Below are positions 11,277-20,139 of a DNA stretch of 42,661 nt, in pieces. The stretch lies in assembly GCA_018883125.1 (NCBI GenBank), contig VEQR01000021.1, positions 1-42,661 of the forward strand, written 5' to 3'. The translations under genes were made by a program, and so were the position numbers. Under the pieces are notes generated by a model. The model was not told the DNA's origin. It made no database searches and worked only from the letters and a program-made list of their open reading frames with translations. How positions within the stretch are numbered: the stretch's first letter is position 1; every line of letters starts with the position of its first letter. The stretch is from Candidatus Kapaibacterium sp. (GTDB taxonomy: Bacteria > Bacteroidota > Ignavibacteria > Kapaibacteriales > Kapaibacteriaceae).

Positions 11277-11633
11277 TGATCGATCTCATTCGGAAGCCAT
11301 ATCATCACCTCGTCATTAGGTTTATGTATAACCGGCTTCGTCGAAAGCGGAGTGACATCAACGAACATTTGCCAACCCTTTATTCATATGCTTCGAAGTG
11401 TACGAATATTCTCGAGCTCGGCGTTCGTGGTTGTGTGTCAAGCTTGGCGCTGCTCTATGGACTTATCCGCAACGAGACCCCAGCGCCCAAACGACTTCTG
11501 TTGAATGACATCGAACCTTGTGATATCGATACGCTGCTTCGCGTTTCAGCCTCAACAGGTGTGCGCGTCAGCTACGAATGGATTAATGACCTTCAATACG
11601 AACTGGTCGATACTGATCTTCCCCCCATTGAGT
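11277..11633 (+). pseudogene. Truncated SAM-dependent methyltransferase-like gene, cut at the left end of the IS element
   Basis: MIDLIRKPYHHL...NILELGVRGCVSSLALLYGL...LLLNDIEP..., frame runs into IS left end. Confidence 0.55.
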
Positions 11634-11684
11634 TGACAGTTGGAGTGTTGAGAAATCGCCAGATTTGCTGGCAAGGAGACACCC

Positions 11685-12092
11685 ATGGGAAACACAACAA
11701 ATCACGGTCGTCGCTACGACGATGAGTTCAAGCAGCAGGCGGTGTTGCTTGTCGTGCGTGACGGGCTGGCGATACGACGTGTGGCATCAGATCTCGGCGT
11801 ATCGGAGCAGACGCTTGTGCGATGGGTCGATGATAATAGGCGCAGTACAAGTCCGGCCGGTGCACTAGCCAAGGATGACGAGCTTCGACGCTTGAGGAAA
11901 GAGATGGAGCTGGTCAAGACCGAGCGAGACATCCTAAAAAATGCGTCGGTATCTTCTCGCAACTCCCGAAATGATGTTTGCCTTCATCCACGAGCATCGA
12001 CTGGTATGGAGACTATCGGTGATGGCGCGCGTGTTGGGAGTCACTCGGCAGGGATACCACAAGTGGGCGGTGCGCCAACCGTCAAAGCGTGA
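11685..12092 (+). CDS. IS3-type transposase OrfA (HTH); 3' part of this frame looks out of register
   Basis: MGNTTNHGRRYDDEFKQQAVLLVVRDGLAIRRVASDLGVSEQTLVRWV...ELRRLRKEMELVKTERDILK; after the A6 run the -1 frame gives the usual KKCVGIFSQLPK* ending at 11974. Confidence 0.8.
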   Translation: MGNTTNHGRRYDDEFKQQAVLLVVRDGLAIRRVASDLGVSEQTLVRWVDDNRRSTSPAGALAKDDELRRLRKEMELVKTERDILKNASVSSRNSRNDVCLHPRASTGMETIGDGARVGSHSAGIPQVGGAPTVKA

Positions 12093-12870
12093 GCTGCGCC
12101 ATCGAGACTTGCGTCTTCGAATCCGGACGATCTACGAAGAGAGCAAGGGTAGCTATGGCAGTCCACGCATCACCTCGGAGTTGATCGAAGAGCACGGAAT
12201 CGTCGTCACCAAGAAGACCATCGAGCATCTCATGCGCCAGGAGGGCCTTTCTGTCAAGCCCAAGAGTCGATTCCGACCGACGACAGATTCCTCAAAGACG
12301 TTGGCTCCAGCACCGAATCGGCTCGACAGAATCTACTTGACGGATGTGGTCAATCGCGTCTGGCTGAGTGACTTTACCGAAGTGATCTGTCGTGAAGGTA
12401 AAGTGTACGTTGTTGCGATCATCGACATGGCTTCGCGACGTGTCATAGGGATGAACGTACATCACCGAATGCATACAGAGTCGCTGATGATCGCGCTACA
12501 TCGTGCGTGCAAGACGCGACAGACTTTTCCGAAGCTTGAAGGGCAGCGTCAGATCATCTTTCATTCAGATCGTGGCTCGCAATACAACTCGGAAACCTTT
12601 CGCAAGGCTCTGCTTCGACACGACATTGTTCAGAGTATGAGCGGTGTTGGGAATTGTTATGACAACGCTCCTATGGAGTCTCTATGGGCACGGATGAAAA
12701 CAGAACTGGCTTTCAACATGCCCTTTCGTGACCCAGACGAGGCTATCCATCGCATCAACCAGTATATTCACGTGTTGTACAACAGGAAACGGCGTCACTC
12801 TGGAATCGGCAACATTTCACCCGTCGAGTTTGAGGGGCGCTACATTCGTTCAATTCGACACTCTTCCTGA
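11941..12870 (+). CDS. IS3-type transposase OrfB (DDE integrase core)
   Basis: 'VWLSDFTEVICREGKVYVVAIIDMASRRVIG', 'IIFHSDRGSQYNS', 'QSMSGVGNCYDNAPMESLWARMKTE', 'LYNRKRRHSGIGNISPVEFE'; likely start at 11971. Confidence 0.92.
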   Translation: MRRYLLATPEMMFAFIHEHRLVWRLSVMARVLGVTRQGYHKWAVRQPSKRELRHRDLRLRIRTIYEESKGSYGSPRITSELIEEHGIVVTKKTIEHLMRQEGLSVKPKSRFRPTTDSSKTLAPAPNRLDRIYLTDVVNRVWLSDFTEVICREGKVYVVAIIDMASRRVIGMNVHHRMHTESLMIALHRACKTRQTFPKLEGQRQIIFHSDRGSQYNSETFRKALLRHDIVQSMSGVGNCYDNAPMESLWARMKTELAFNMPFRDPDEAIHRINQYIHVLYNRKRRHSGIGNISPVEFEGRYIRSIRHSS

Positions 12871-12872
12871 CA

Positions 12873-13639
12873 ACCAAACCGGGGGAAGATTAAATGCCGT
12901 TGTGGCACTAGTGGTGTTTGGCATACTGCTCGTGATGAATGCTGCAGCCAACTACACGCTCCATAGGGCATATGAGAGCCCCTTGACATTTGCCTAAGCT
13001 GCCCTTTCCGCTGATGACCGGTCGGCCCTGGCGCACTTTCTCCGTGGTAACCAGCTGTATCAAAAGGGAGACAGTCTGGGGGCAATGCGCGACTTTACCG
13101 CGGCCCTTGAGCGCTACCCCGAGTTCCATGAGGCACGCTACAATCGTGCCCTTCTCCTCCAGAAGAGTAATAATCTTCAGGCGGCGTTGGGAGACCTCGA
13201 TCTCTTGCTTGGTTCGAAGCCCGACTACAGTGCCAGTGCATGGGAATCCCGAGCAATCATCAAAGCAACATTGCGCGATGGCAAGGGGGCGAATGAGGAC
13301 TTCCAACAGGCATTGCGCATGGAACCGCAGAATCCGAAGATACAGAGGAACTACAGCGTCTTCACGTCAACGTTGAACGCTGATCCCAACACATTGGCCG
13401 AGTCGGACCGGCTCAGTGAGCAGGGCATTCAGCTCGCACAGAAGGGTCAATTGAAAGAGGCACTCTCGCTCTTTCAGCGGGCGGCCGAGCTGAGTCCTAA
13501 TGATCTGCGTTCACGGGTCAATATCGGTAACTGCCTCCATGCCATGGGAGACCTGCCCGGTGCATGCCGGTCTTGGAAGCAAGCTGCTGCAGGGGGCAAT
13601 CGCTACGCTCAATCGATGGTAGATCGGTTCTGCAAATGA
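12873..13639 (+). pseudogene. TPR membrane-protein remnant: N-terminus missing at IS junction and in-frame TAA at 12995-12997
   Basis: Same frame gives GRLNAVVALVVFGILLVMNAAANYTLHRAYESPLTFA*AALSADDRSALAHFLRGNQLYQKGDSLGAMRDFTAALERYPEF..., so ORFs 12728..12997 and 13085..13639 are one broken gene. Confidence 0.7.
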
Positions 13640-13814
13640 ACAGTTAAGCTCGTCGACAATCTGCACGCGGCAAACGGTGCTTCATTAGGCCCGGATTGCA
13701 TGGTTGACAAAACTACAGCAACATTCGTCTCCCATGTACGTAGACCACCCACCCGATCGATGTACTCGCTCTGCATATCTTCGAACGTTGCAACCCTAAC
13801 CATGAGAGGTGACG

Positions 13815-14231
13815 ATGTCACATGACAGAATATCGATCAGTGCCACTGTGTCTGCTGATAAAAGGAAGGTATGGGAGTGCTACACAAACCCTGAACACAT
13901 TACGAAGTGGAACTTTGCCGACCCTAGCTGGCATTGTCCAACCGCAACGAACGATCTAACGGTTGGAGGACGATACGTTGCACGAATGGAGGCTAAAGAC
14001 GGCAGCTTTGGATTTGACTTTGATGCCGTCTATACGGACGTGGCCATCGAGGAGAGTATCACTTATGAGTTTGGTGGACGGTATGCAACGATCTCGTTTG
14101 CTGAAGTGAATGGTCAGGTGGAGGTTTCAATCACCTTTGATCCGGAAACTCAAAACCCTATTGATTTACAACGAAACGGCTGGCAGGCCATCTTGGACAA
14201 CTTCAAACGATACACCGAAGCAAACGGCTGA
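13815..14231 (+). CDS. SRPBCC / AHSA1-like protein
   Basis: 'ISISATVSADKRKVWECYTNPEHITKWNFADPSWHCPTATNDLTVGGRYVARMEAKDGS...GWQAILDNFKRYTE'. Confidence 0.85.
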   Translation: MSHDRISISATVSADKRKVWECYTNPEHITKWNFADPSWHCPTATNDLTVGGRYVARMEAKDGSFGFDFDAVYTDVAIEESITYEFGGRYATISFAEVNGQVEVSITFDPETQNPIDLQRNGWQAILDNFKRYTEANG

Positions 14232-14469
14232 AGAACCGGCCACACAAGATCACCATACCAACGCGCCTGATATGATCGCGGAGTGCTTCATTAAGAGCTG
14301 ACTGTTGAAAATGATAGTTTGGCCCTCGGACGAAATGCGCGACCGTTGTGCTGTTTGTTGCGCGATCACAAGAGGTGAAGGTTAACGAACAAATTGCGTC
14401 CGTCTCGTACCGGCAGAGGCACGTTACGGCGAACATTTGACCACATGAAGTGCAGGAGAAAACAAACCG

Positions 14470-14856
14470 ATGAAAAGAGAACAAGTAGTCTACTGGGCAG
14501 CAACAACAGTAATTGCACTGTTTGAAGGAGTTGTGCCGGCGTTGACTTCACAAACTGAACTTGCAAAAGAAGGAATCAGACATTTAGGGTATCCAGAGTA
14601 CTTTGGAAACGCTCTTGTGGTTTGCAAGATATTGGGGGTTTTAGCGTTGGTTTTGCCGCGAGTTCCCAAACGAGTAAAAGAATGGGCGTATGCAGGATTC
14701 GCTTTTGACTTCATTTTCGCCACGATTAGCCACGGCGCAGTGGATGGGATGATTGGGCAAACATTCTTCCCATTGGTCGTCTTGGGGATCTTGGCCATAT
14801 CATACATTTACTACCACAAGCTACAGTCGCCTACAAATCAAGCCTCAATGGACTGA
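14470..14856 (+). CDS. DoxX-like integral membrane protein
   Basis: 'YWAATTVIALFEGVVPALTSQTELAKEGIRHLGYPEYFGNALVVCKILGVLALVLPRVPKRVKEWAYAGFAFDFI'. Confidence 0.8.
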   Translation: MKREQVVYWAATTVIALFEGVVPALTSQTELAKEGIRHLGYPEYFGNALVVCKILGVLALVLPRVPKRVKEWAYAGFAFDFIFATISHGAVDGMIGQTFFPLVVLGILAISYIYYHKLQSPTNQASMD

Positions 14857-14908
14857 AGACATATACTTTTCGACTACTTATTGTGATTCTAGCGTAATCA
14901 GAAACGAA

Positions 14909-14941
14909 AAAGTCCCATCACAACGAGTGCAATGGGACTTT
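14909..14941. terminator. Hairpin terminator
   Basis: AAAGTCCCAT-N13-ATGGGACTTT, flanked by A and T runs. Confidence 0.65.
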
Positions 14942-14960
14942 GTAGTCTTTGAAGAATAAC

Positions 14961-15130
14961 GCGTCCGTACCTCCGTACTTCCGTACTTCCGTACTTCCGT
15001 ACTTCCGTACCTCCGTACTTCCGTACCTCCGTACTTCCGTACCTCCGTACTTTCTTCTTCGTACTTCCGTACTTCCGTACTTTCTTCTTCGTACTTCCGT
15101 ACTTCCGTACTTTCTTCTTCGTACACCGTA
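14961..15130 (+). repeat. Degenerate 8-bp tandem array (ACTTCCGT/ACCTCCGT) followed by 30-bp units, running into the tRNA-Glu 3' end
   Basis: 8-bp period from 14961 to 15050; 30-bp units TTTCTTCTTCGTACTTCCGTACTTCCGTAC at 15051-15080 and 15081-15110; third partial unit from 15111. Confidence 0.95.
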
Positions 15131-15193
15131 CGGGAATTGAACCCGTGTTACCGCTGTGAAAGAGCGGTGTCCTAACCCCTAGACGAACGGTGC
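15122..15193 (-). tRNA. tRNA-Glu (anticodon TTC), CCA not encoded
   Basis: Minus strand GCACCGTTCGTCTAGGGGTTAGGACACCGCTCTTTCACAGCGGTAACACGGGTTCAATTCCCGTACGGTGT; acceptor, anticodon (CCGCT-CTTTCAC-AGCGG) and T arms pair. Confidence 0.92.
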
Positions 15194-15239
15194 GTTCTGA
15201 AATTCAGAGCCGCAAATATACGAAGGAATCATAAACCCG

Positions 15240-15247
15240 TACCTTTG
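15240..15247 (+). promoter_or_regulatory. Candidate Bacteroidota-type -7 box TAnnTTTG (TACCTTTG) just upstream of coaE
   Basis: Motif match only; -33 element not clear. Confidence 0.4.
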
Positions 15248-15251
15248 TGCC

Positions 15252-15863
15252 ATGACACTCGTAGGAATTACTGGCGGAATCGGCTCGGGCAAGTCCACGG
15301 TGGCGGAGCTTTTGAAGGGGCGTGGGTGGACGGTGTTTTCGTCGGACCAGACCGCCAAGCAGATCATGGCGACCGACCCAGACGTCCGCTCGGAGCTGGC
15401 TGCGGCTTTCGGCGAGCAGATCCTTACGCCGAGCGGCGTGAACGCCCCCTTGCTGGCAACCTTGGTGTTTGGGGCCGACCCCGAGAGCGGCAAACGTCTG
15501 GCCCGCCTCAACGGCATCGTACATCCACGCGTGCTGGACGTGCACATGCACGCAATACAGGAAGAGGAGAAGCGCGGTACGAGGTTCGTGGCCATCGAAA
15601 GTGCCCTGATCTACGAGGTCGACCTCGAAGATGGGTTCGATTACGTTGTGGTTGTGGATGCACCACACGAAGCCTGCCTTGAGCGCGTCATGCAGCGTTC
15701 AAAACTCACCCGACAAGACGTCGAGCGCCGGATGGCCGAACAGATGTCCCCGGAAGAGAAGCGAGGTCTGGCCGATTTCGTGATTGACAATGCCGGCACC
15801 TTGGATGATCTGAAGGGGGCTACCCAGACGGTGGCCATGGTGATCGAAGCCATGGCAGGATGA
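15252..15863 (+). CDS. coaE: Dephospho-CoA kinase
   Basis: 'MTLVGITGGIGSGKSTVAELLKGRGWTVFSSDQTAKQI...' P-loop and overall CoaE pattern. Confidence 0.93.
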   Translation: MTLVGITGGIGSGKSTVAELLKGRGWTVFSSDQTAKQIMATDPDVRSELAAAFGEQILTPSGVNAPLLATLVFGADPESGKRLARLNGIVHPRVLDVHMHAIQEEEKRGTRFVAIESALIYEVDLEDGFDYVVVVDAPHEACLERVMQRSKLTRQDVERRMAEQMSPEEKRGLADFVIDNAGTLDDLKGATQTVAMVIEAMAG

Positions 15864-15876
15864 CGTTATCAGTCCG

Positions 15877-15884
15877 TAACTTTG
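15877..15884 (+). promoter_or_regulatory. Candidate -7 box TAACTTTG upstream of trxA
   Basis: TAnnTTTG match 40 bp upstream of the ATG. Confidence 0.45.
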
Positions 15885-15923
15885 CCGTCCAACATCTCCA
15901 CCTCGTACAAGGATATTGTTCTC

Positions 15924-16247
15924 ATGGCACACGCCACACATCTCACCGATGAAAACTTCCACGCCGAGATCAACTCGGGTCGCGTAGTTCTTGTTGACTT
16001 CTGGGCAGCCTGGTGCGGACCGTGCCGCGCGATTGCCCCGATCGTTGATGAGCTTGCGATCGATTACGCCGGCAAGGCAACGATCGCAAAGGTCGACGTT
16101 GACAATAACCCCCGCACGGCAATGGAGTTCGGTATCCGCTCGATCCCCGCGCTGCTGATCTTCAAGGGCGGCAAGGTTGTCGACACGATCGTCGGTGCCG
16201 TTCCAAAGGCCTACATCACCGAGAAGCTCAACGCTCAAATGAATTGA
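15924..16247 (+). CDS. trxA: Thioredoxin
   Basis: 'VVLVDFWAAWCGPCRAIAPIVDELA', 'RSIPALLIFKGGKVVDTIVGAVPK'. Confidence 0.95.
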   Translation: MAHATHLTDENFHAEINSGRVVLVDFWAAWCGPCRAIAPIVDELAIDYAGKATIAKVDVDNNPRTAMEFGIRSIPALLIFKGGKVVDTIVGAVPKAYITEKLNAQMN

Positions 16248-16258
16248 TCGACTGAACG

Positions 16259-16567
16259 ATGCCACGCCCCCTTCCCCTTGGCGAGGACGAGCTTCGCGAT
16301 CATCTCGTAGATATTCCCCTGTGGCGCCTCGACGGCGCCACACTTGTTCGTGAGATACCCGCCTCCGACTTCGCAGCCGCCATCGGCCTTGTCAACACTG
16401 TTGCCTTGATCGCTGAACGCATGGATCACCACCCGGATATCCTCATCTTCGGGTGGAACAAAGTGCGGTTCACACTTAGCACGCACGATCAAGGTGGCAT
16501 CACGATCCTGGATGTTCAACTTGCTAAACGCATTGATGAGATCAAGTTCAACATGCTGAGTTACTGA
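16259..16567 (+). CDS. Pterin-4a-carbinolamine dehydratase
   Basis: 'LWRLDGATLVREIPASDFAAAIGLVNTVALIAERMDHHPDILIFGWNKVRFTLSTHDQGGIT'. Confidence 0.9.
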   Translation: MPRPLPLGEDELRDHLVDIPLWRLDGATLVREIPASDFAAAIGLVNTVALIAERMDHHPDILIFGWNKVRFTLSTHDQGGITILDVQLAKRIDEIKFNMLSY

Positions 16568-16606
16568 GTTACAGAGGTACGGAGGTACAGAGTTACAGAG
16601 GTACGG
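16556..16606 (-). repeat. Degenerate 8-bp array (units read on minus strand: AACTCAGT, ACCTCTGT, ACCTCCGT...)
   Basis: GAGTTACTGAGTTACAGAGGTACGGAGGTACAGAGTTACAGAGGTACGG; contains the upstream gene's stop codon. Confidence 0.9.
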
Positions 16607-16691
16607 GATCTTTTACCGTCGGCACAAAAGGTGGATCATCGTCCGCATGAATCTTCGTATTCGCTAAACTAACACTCGAATTTGTCCATGA

Positions 16692-18133
<1,442 letters not shown>

Positions 18134-18142
<9 letters not shown>

Positions 18143-18547
18143 TGCTGGATTGCGAAGGTTTTCCTTTGTTGTCTTTATGGCGGCCCGAAGCATCCTGCGC
18201 ACTTCAAGGGCTGTGTTTTCCAGCTCCTGGGTTGTTTGAGATGCCGTAATGGAAGGATCGGAATGCAGCAGCCCAAACCAGAAGAAGAATTCGCCTAGTT
18301 CCTTCTCTGCGATTTTTAGTTTGTGCAAGAAGACCCTCCGGGATTCGCCGAATTGCGCTTCCCTGATGTTTGCACCCACGGAAGTACCAGAACGATAGAG
18401 CTGTCGAAGAGAACTCTCGTCAATCTCAACCTTGCCGGTGAGTTCCCGGCACCATCGCCGAACTGTCCTTGAGAAAATCACTGACGTTTTCTGAAGAGGC
18501 CCTTGGCGCTCCCCAGAGAATATTATGTCACGCTCATTCATTGACAT
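18134..18547 (-). CDS. Four-helix-bundle protein (23S rRNA-intervening-sequence / S23-like family)
   Basis: 'VIFSRTVRRWCRELTGKVEIDESSLRQLYRSGTSVGANIREAQFGESRRVFLHKLKIAEKELGEFFFWFGLL' family pattern. Confidence 0.75.
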
Positions 18548-18570
18548 GATAGTGCGAGTTTCTCACAAAA

Positions 18571-18651
18571 CGTGACTCCGTACCTTTGTAACTCCGTCCC
18601 TCAGTAACTCCGTCCCTCAGTAACTCCGTCCCTCAGTAACTCCGTCCCTCT
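18571..18651 (+). repeat. Degenerate 8-bp array (AACTCCGT CCCTCAGT doublets) ending 3 nt before the next gene's ATG
   Basis: Four GTAACTCCGTCCCTC units in 16-bp register. Confidence 0.95.
18581..18588 (+). promoter_or_regulatory. Candidate -7 box TACCTTTG embedded in the 8-bp array
   Basis: TAnnTTTG match created by variant unit ACCTTTGT. Confidence 0.3.
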
Positions 18652-18654
18652 CCC

Positions 18655-20055
18655 ATGAACATCATCTTTGGCACCGACGGCTGGCGTGGCCTGATCGCCC
18701 GCGACTACACGTTTGACAACCTTACGTTGGTGGCGCACGCCACGGCGCGATACGTGAAGAAGCTCAAGAAGGAAGGGGCTTCTGTGGTGGTGGGGCACGA
18801 CACTCGGTTCCTGTCGCGCGAGTTTGCGATGGAGACCGCTCGTGTGCTTGCAGCCAATGGTATTACGGTGCATATCAGCGACACCATATCGAGCACGCCA
18901 CAGGTGTCCTTTCACACGAAGAAGAAGAAGGCGCAGCTGGGAGTGGTGATCACGGCATCTCACAACCCTGCGCAATACAATGGCTACAAGCTCAAGGGGT
19001 CGTTTGGTGGACCCGCCCTACCGGAACAGATCGCCGAGGTAGAGAAGGAGCTGGCCAAGCTCAAGGGTGTAGCACCGAAGATGAAGGTTGAGACCTTTGA
19101 TGCCTACGTGAAGTCGAAGAAGATCAAGCTCTTCGATGCCAAGGTCGATTACATCGCTGATCTTCGCAAGAAGATCGACTTTGACGCGATCCGCACGAGC
19201 GGCCTGAAGTTTGTGTATGACCCGATGCACGGCGCCGGCATCGACTTTATGCACCGCCTCTTCGATGGTGTCTATGAGATTCACGGCGAATACAACCCGT
19301 CGTTCGGAGAGGTCGATCATCCAGAACCGATCGCTGAGTGCCTTGAGCCCCTTTCCAAAGCTGTCCGCAAGAGAAAGGCAGACATGGGGCTTGCCACCGA
19401 CGGAGATGCCGACCGCGTGGGTGCGGTGGACCACACCGGTGCCTTTGTGGATCCTCATCGCATCTTCATGCTGCTGATGAAGTACCTCTACGAGTACAAG
19501 AAGCGTCGTGGCGCGGTGGTTAAGACCGTATCGCTGACCTCCATGGTGAGTGCGTACTGTGAGAAGCACAAGATCAAGGTGCACGAAACGCCTGTTGGCT
19601 TTAAGTACGTTGCCAAGCTCATGAACGAGGAGAAGATCCTGATAGGGGGCGAGGAGTCCGGCGGATTGGGTACGTCTCTGCATATTCCTGAACGTGACGG
19701 GATCTTCAACGGTCTCCTGCTTCTGGAGATGATGGCCGTGACGAAGAAGTCGCTCAAGCAACTGTGTGACGAACTTGATGAGGAGTTCGGTCCGCACCGC
19801 TACCGCCGTCGTGACGTGCATGTGACCAATGAGGTCAAGAAGGCGATCCTGGCCGCCTGTGCCAAGAAGCCCACCTCGATCGCCGGCTACCCCGTCGAGC
19901 GGATCGACACCCGGGACGGGTTCAAGTTCTACGTCAACAATGGCTGGCTCTTGATCCGCGCTTCGGGTACCGAGCCGCTGGTGCGATTCTACGCCGAGGC
20001 TCCGTCGCTGGAGATGGTCAACGCGCTTCTGGATGCCGGACTGCGCCTGAAGTAG
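18655..20055 (+). CDS. Phosphoglucomutase/phosphomannomutase (alpha-D-phosphohexomutase) family
   Basis: 'IIFGTDGWRGLIA', 'GVVITASHNPAQYNGYKLK', 'LATDGDADRVGAVD', 'GGEESGGLG', 'LIRASGTEPLVRFYAEA'. Confidence 0.93.
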   Translation: MNIIFGTDGWRGLIARDYTFDNLTLVAHATARYVKKLKKEGASVVVGHDTRFLSREFAMETARVLAANGITVHISDTISSTPQVSFHTKKKKAQLGVVITASHNPAQYNGYKLKGSFGGPALPEQIAEVEKELAKLKGVAPKMKVETFDAYVKSKKIKLFDAKVDYIADLRKKIDFDAIRTSGLKFVYDPMHGAGIDFMHRLFDGVYEIHGEYNPSFGEVDHPEPIAECLEPLSKAVRKRKADMGLATDGDADRVGAVDHTGAFVDPHRIFMLLMKYLYEYKKRRGAVVKTVSLTSMVSAYCEKHKIKVHETPVGFKYVAKLMNEEKILIGGEESGGLGTSLHIPERDGIFNGLLLLEMMAVTKKSLKQLCDELDEEFGPHRYRRRDVHVTNEVKKAILAACAKKPTSIAGYPVERIDTRDGFKFYVNNGWLLIRASGTEPLVRFYAEAPSLEMVNALLDAGLRLK

Positions 20056-20139
20056 CCCCCCCCTGCATGTTGGGCGGTGTTGCTTAGCACAGCATTGCCC
20101 CTATATTGACCCTAGGGGACAATCTATGGGGGCAGTGGT

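Larger units (their letters stand above)
11634..12872 (+). mobile_element. IS3-family insertion sequence (about 1239 bp)
   Basis: OrfA/OrfB pair flanked by imperfect terminal inverted repeats TGACAGTTGGAGTGTTGA / TGTCAGGAAGAGTGTCGA with TG...CA ends. Confidence 0.85.

Noticed and set aside
11631-12875. Target-site duplication of the IS element
   Set aside because: Flanking 3-4 bp do not match on the two sides; reported instead as a junction anomaly.
14961-15130. Possible CRISPR array
   Set aside because: Units are 7-8 or 30 bp without unique spacers and there are no cas genes nearby.
14949-15140. ORFs 14949..15140 (+) and 14878..15126 (-) encoding YFRTSVLP / YEEESTEVRK repeats
   Set aside because: They are translations of the tandem array; low-complexity artefacts with no start context or family resemblance.
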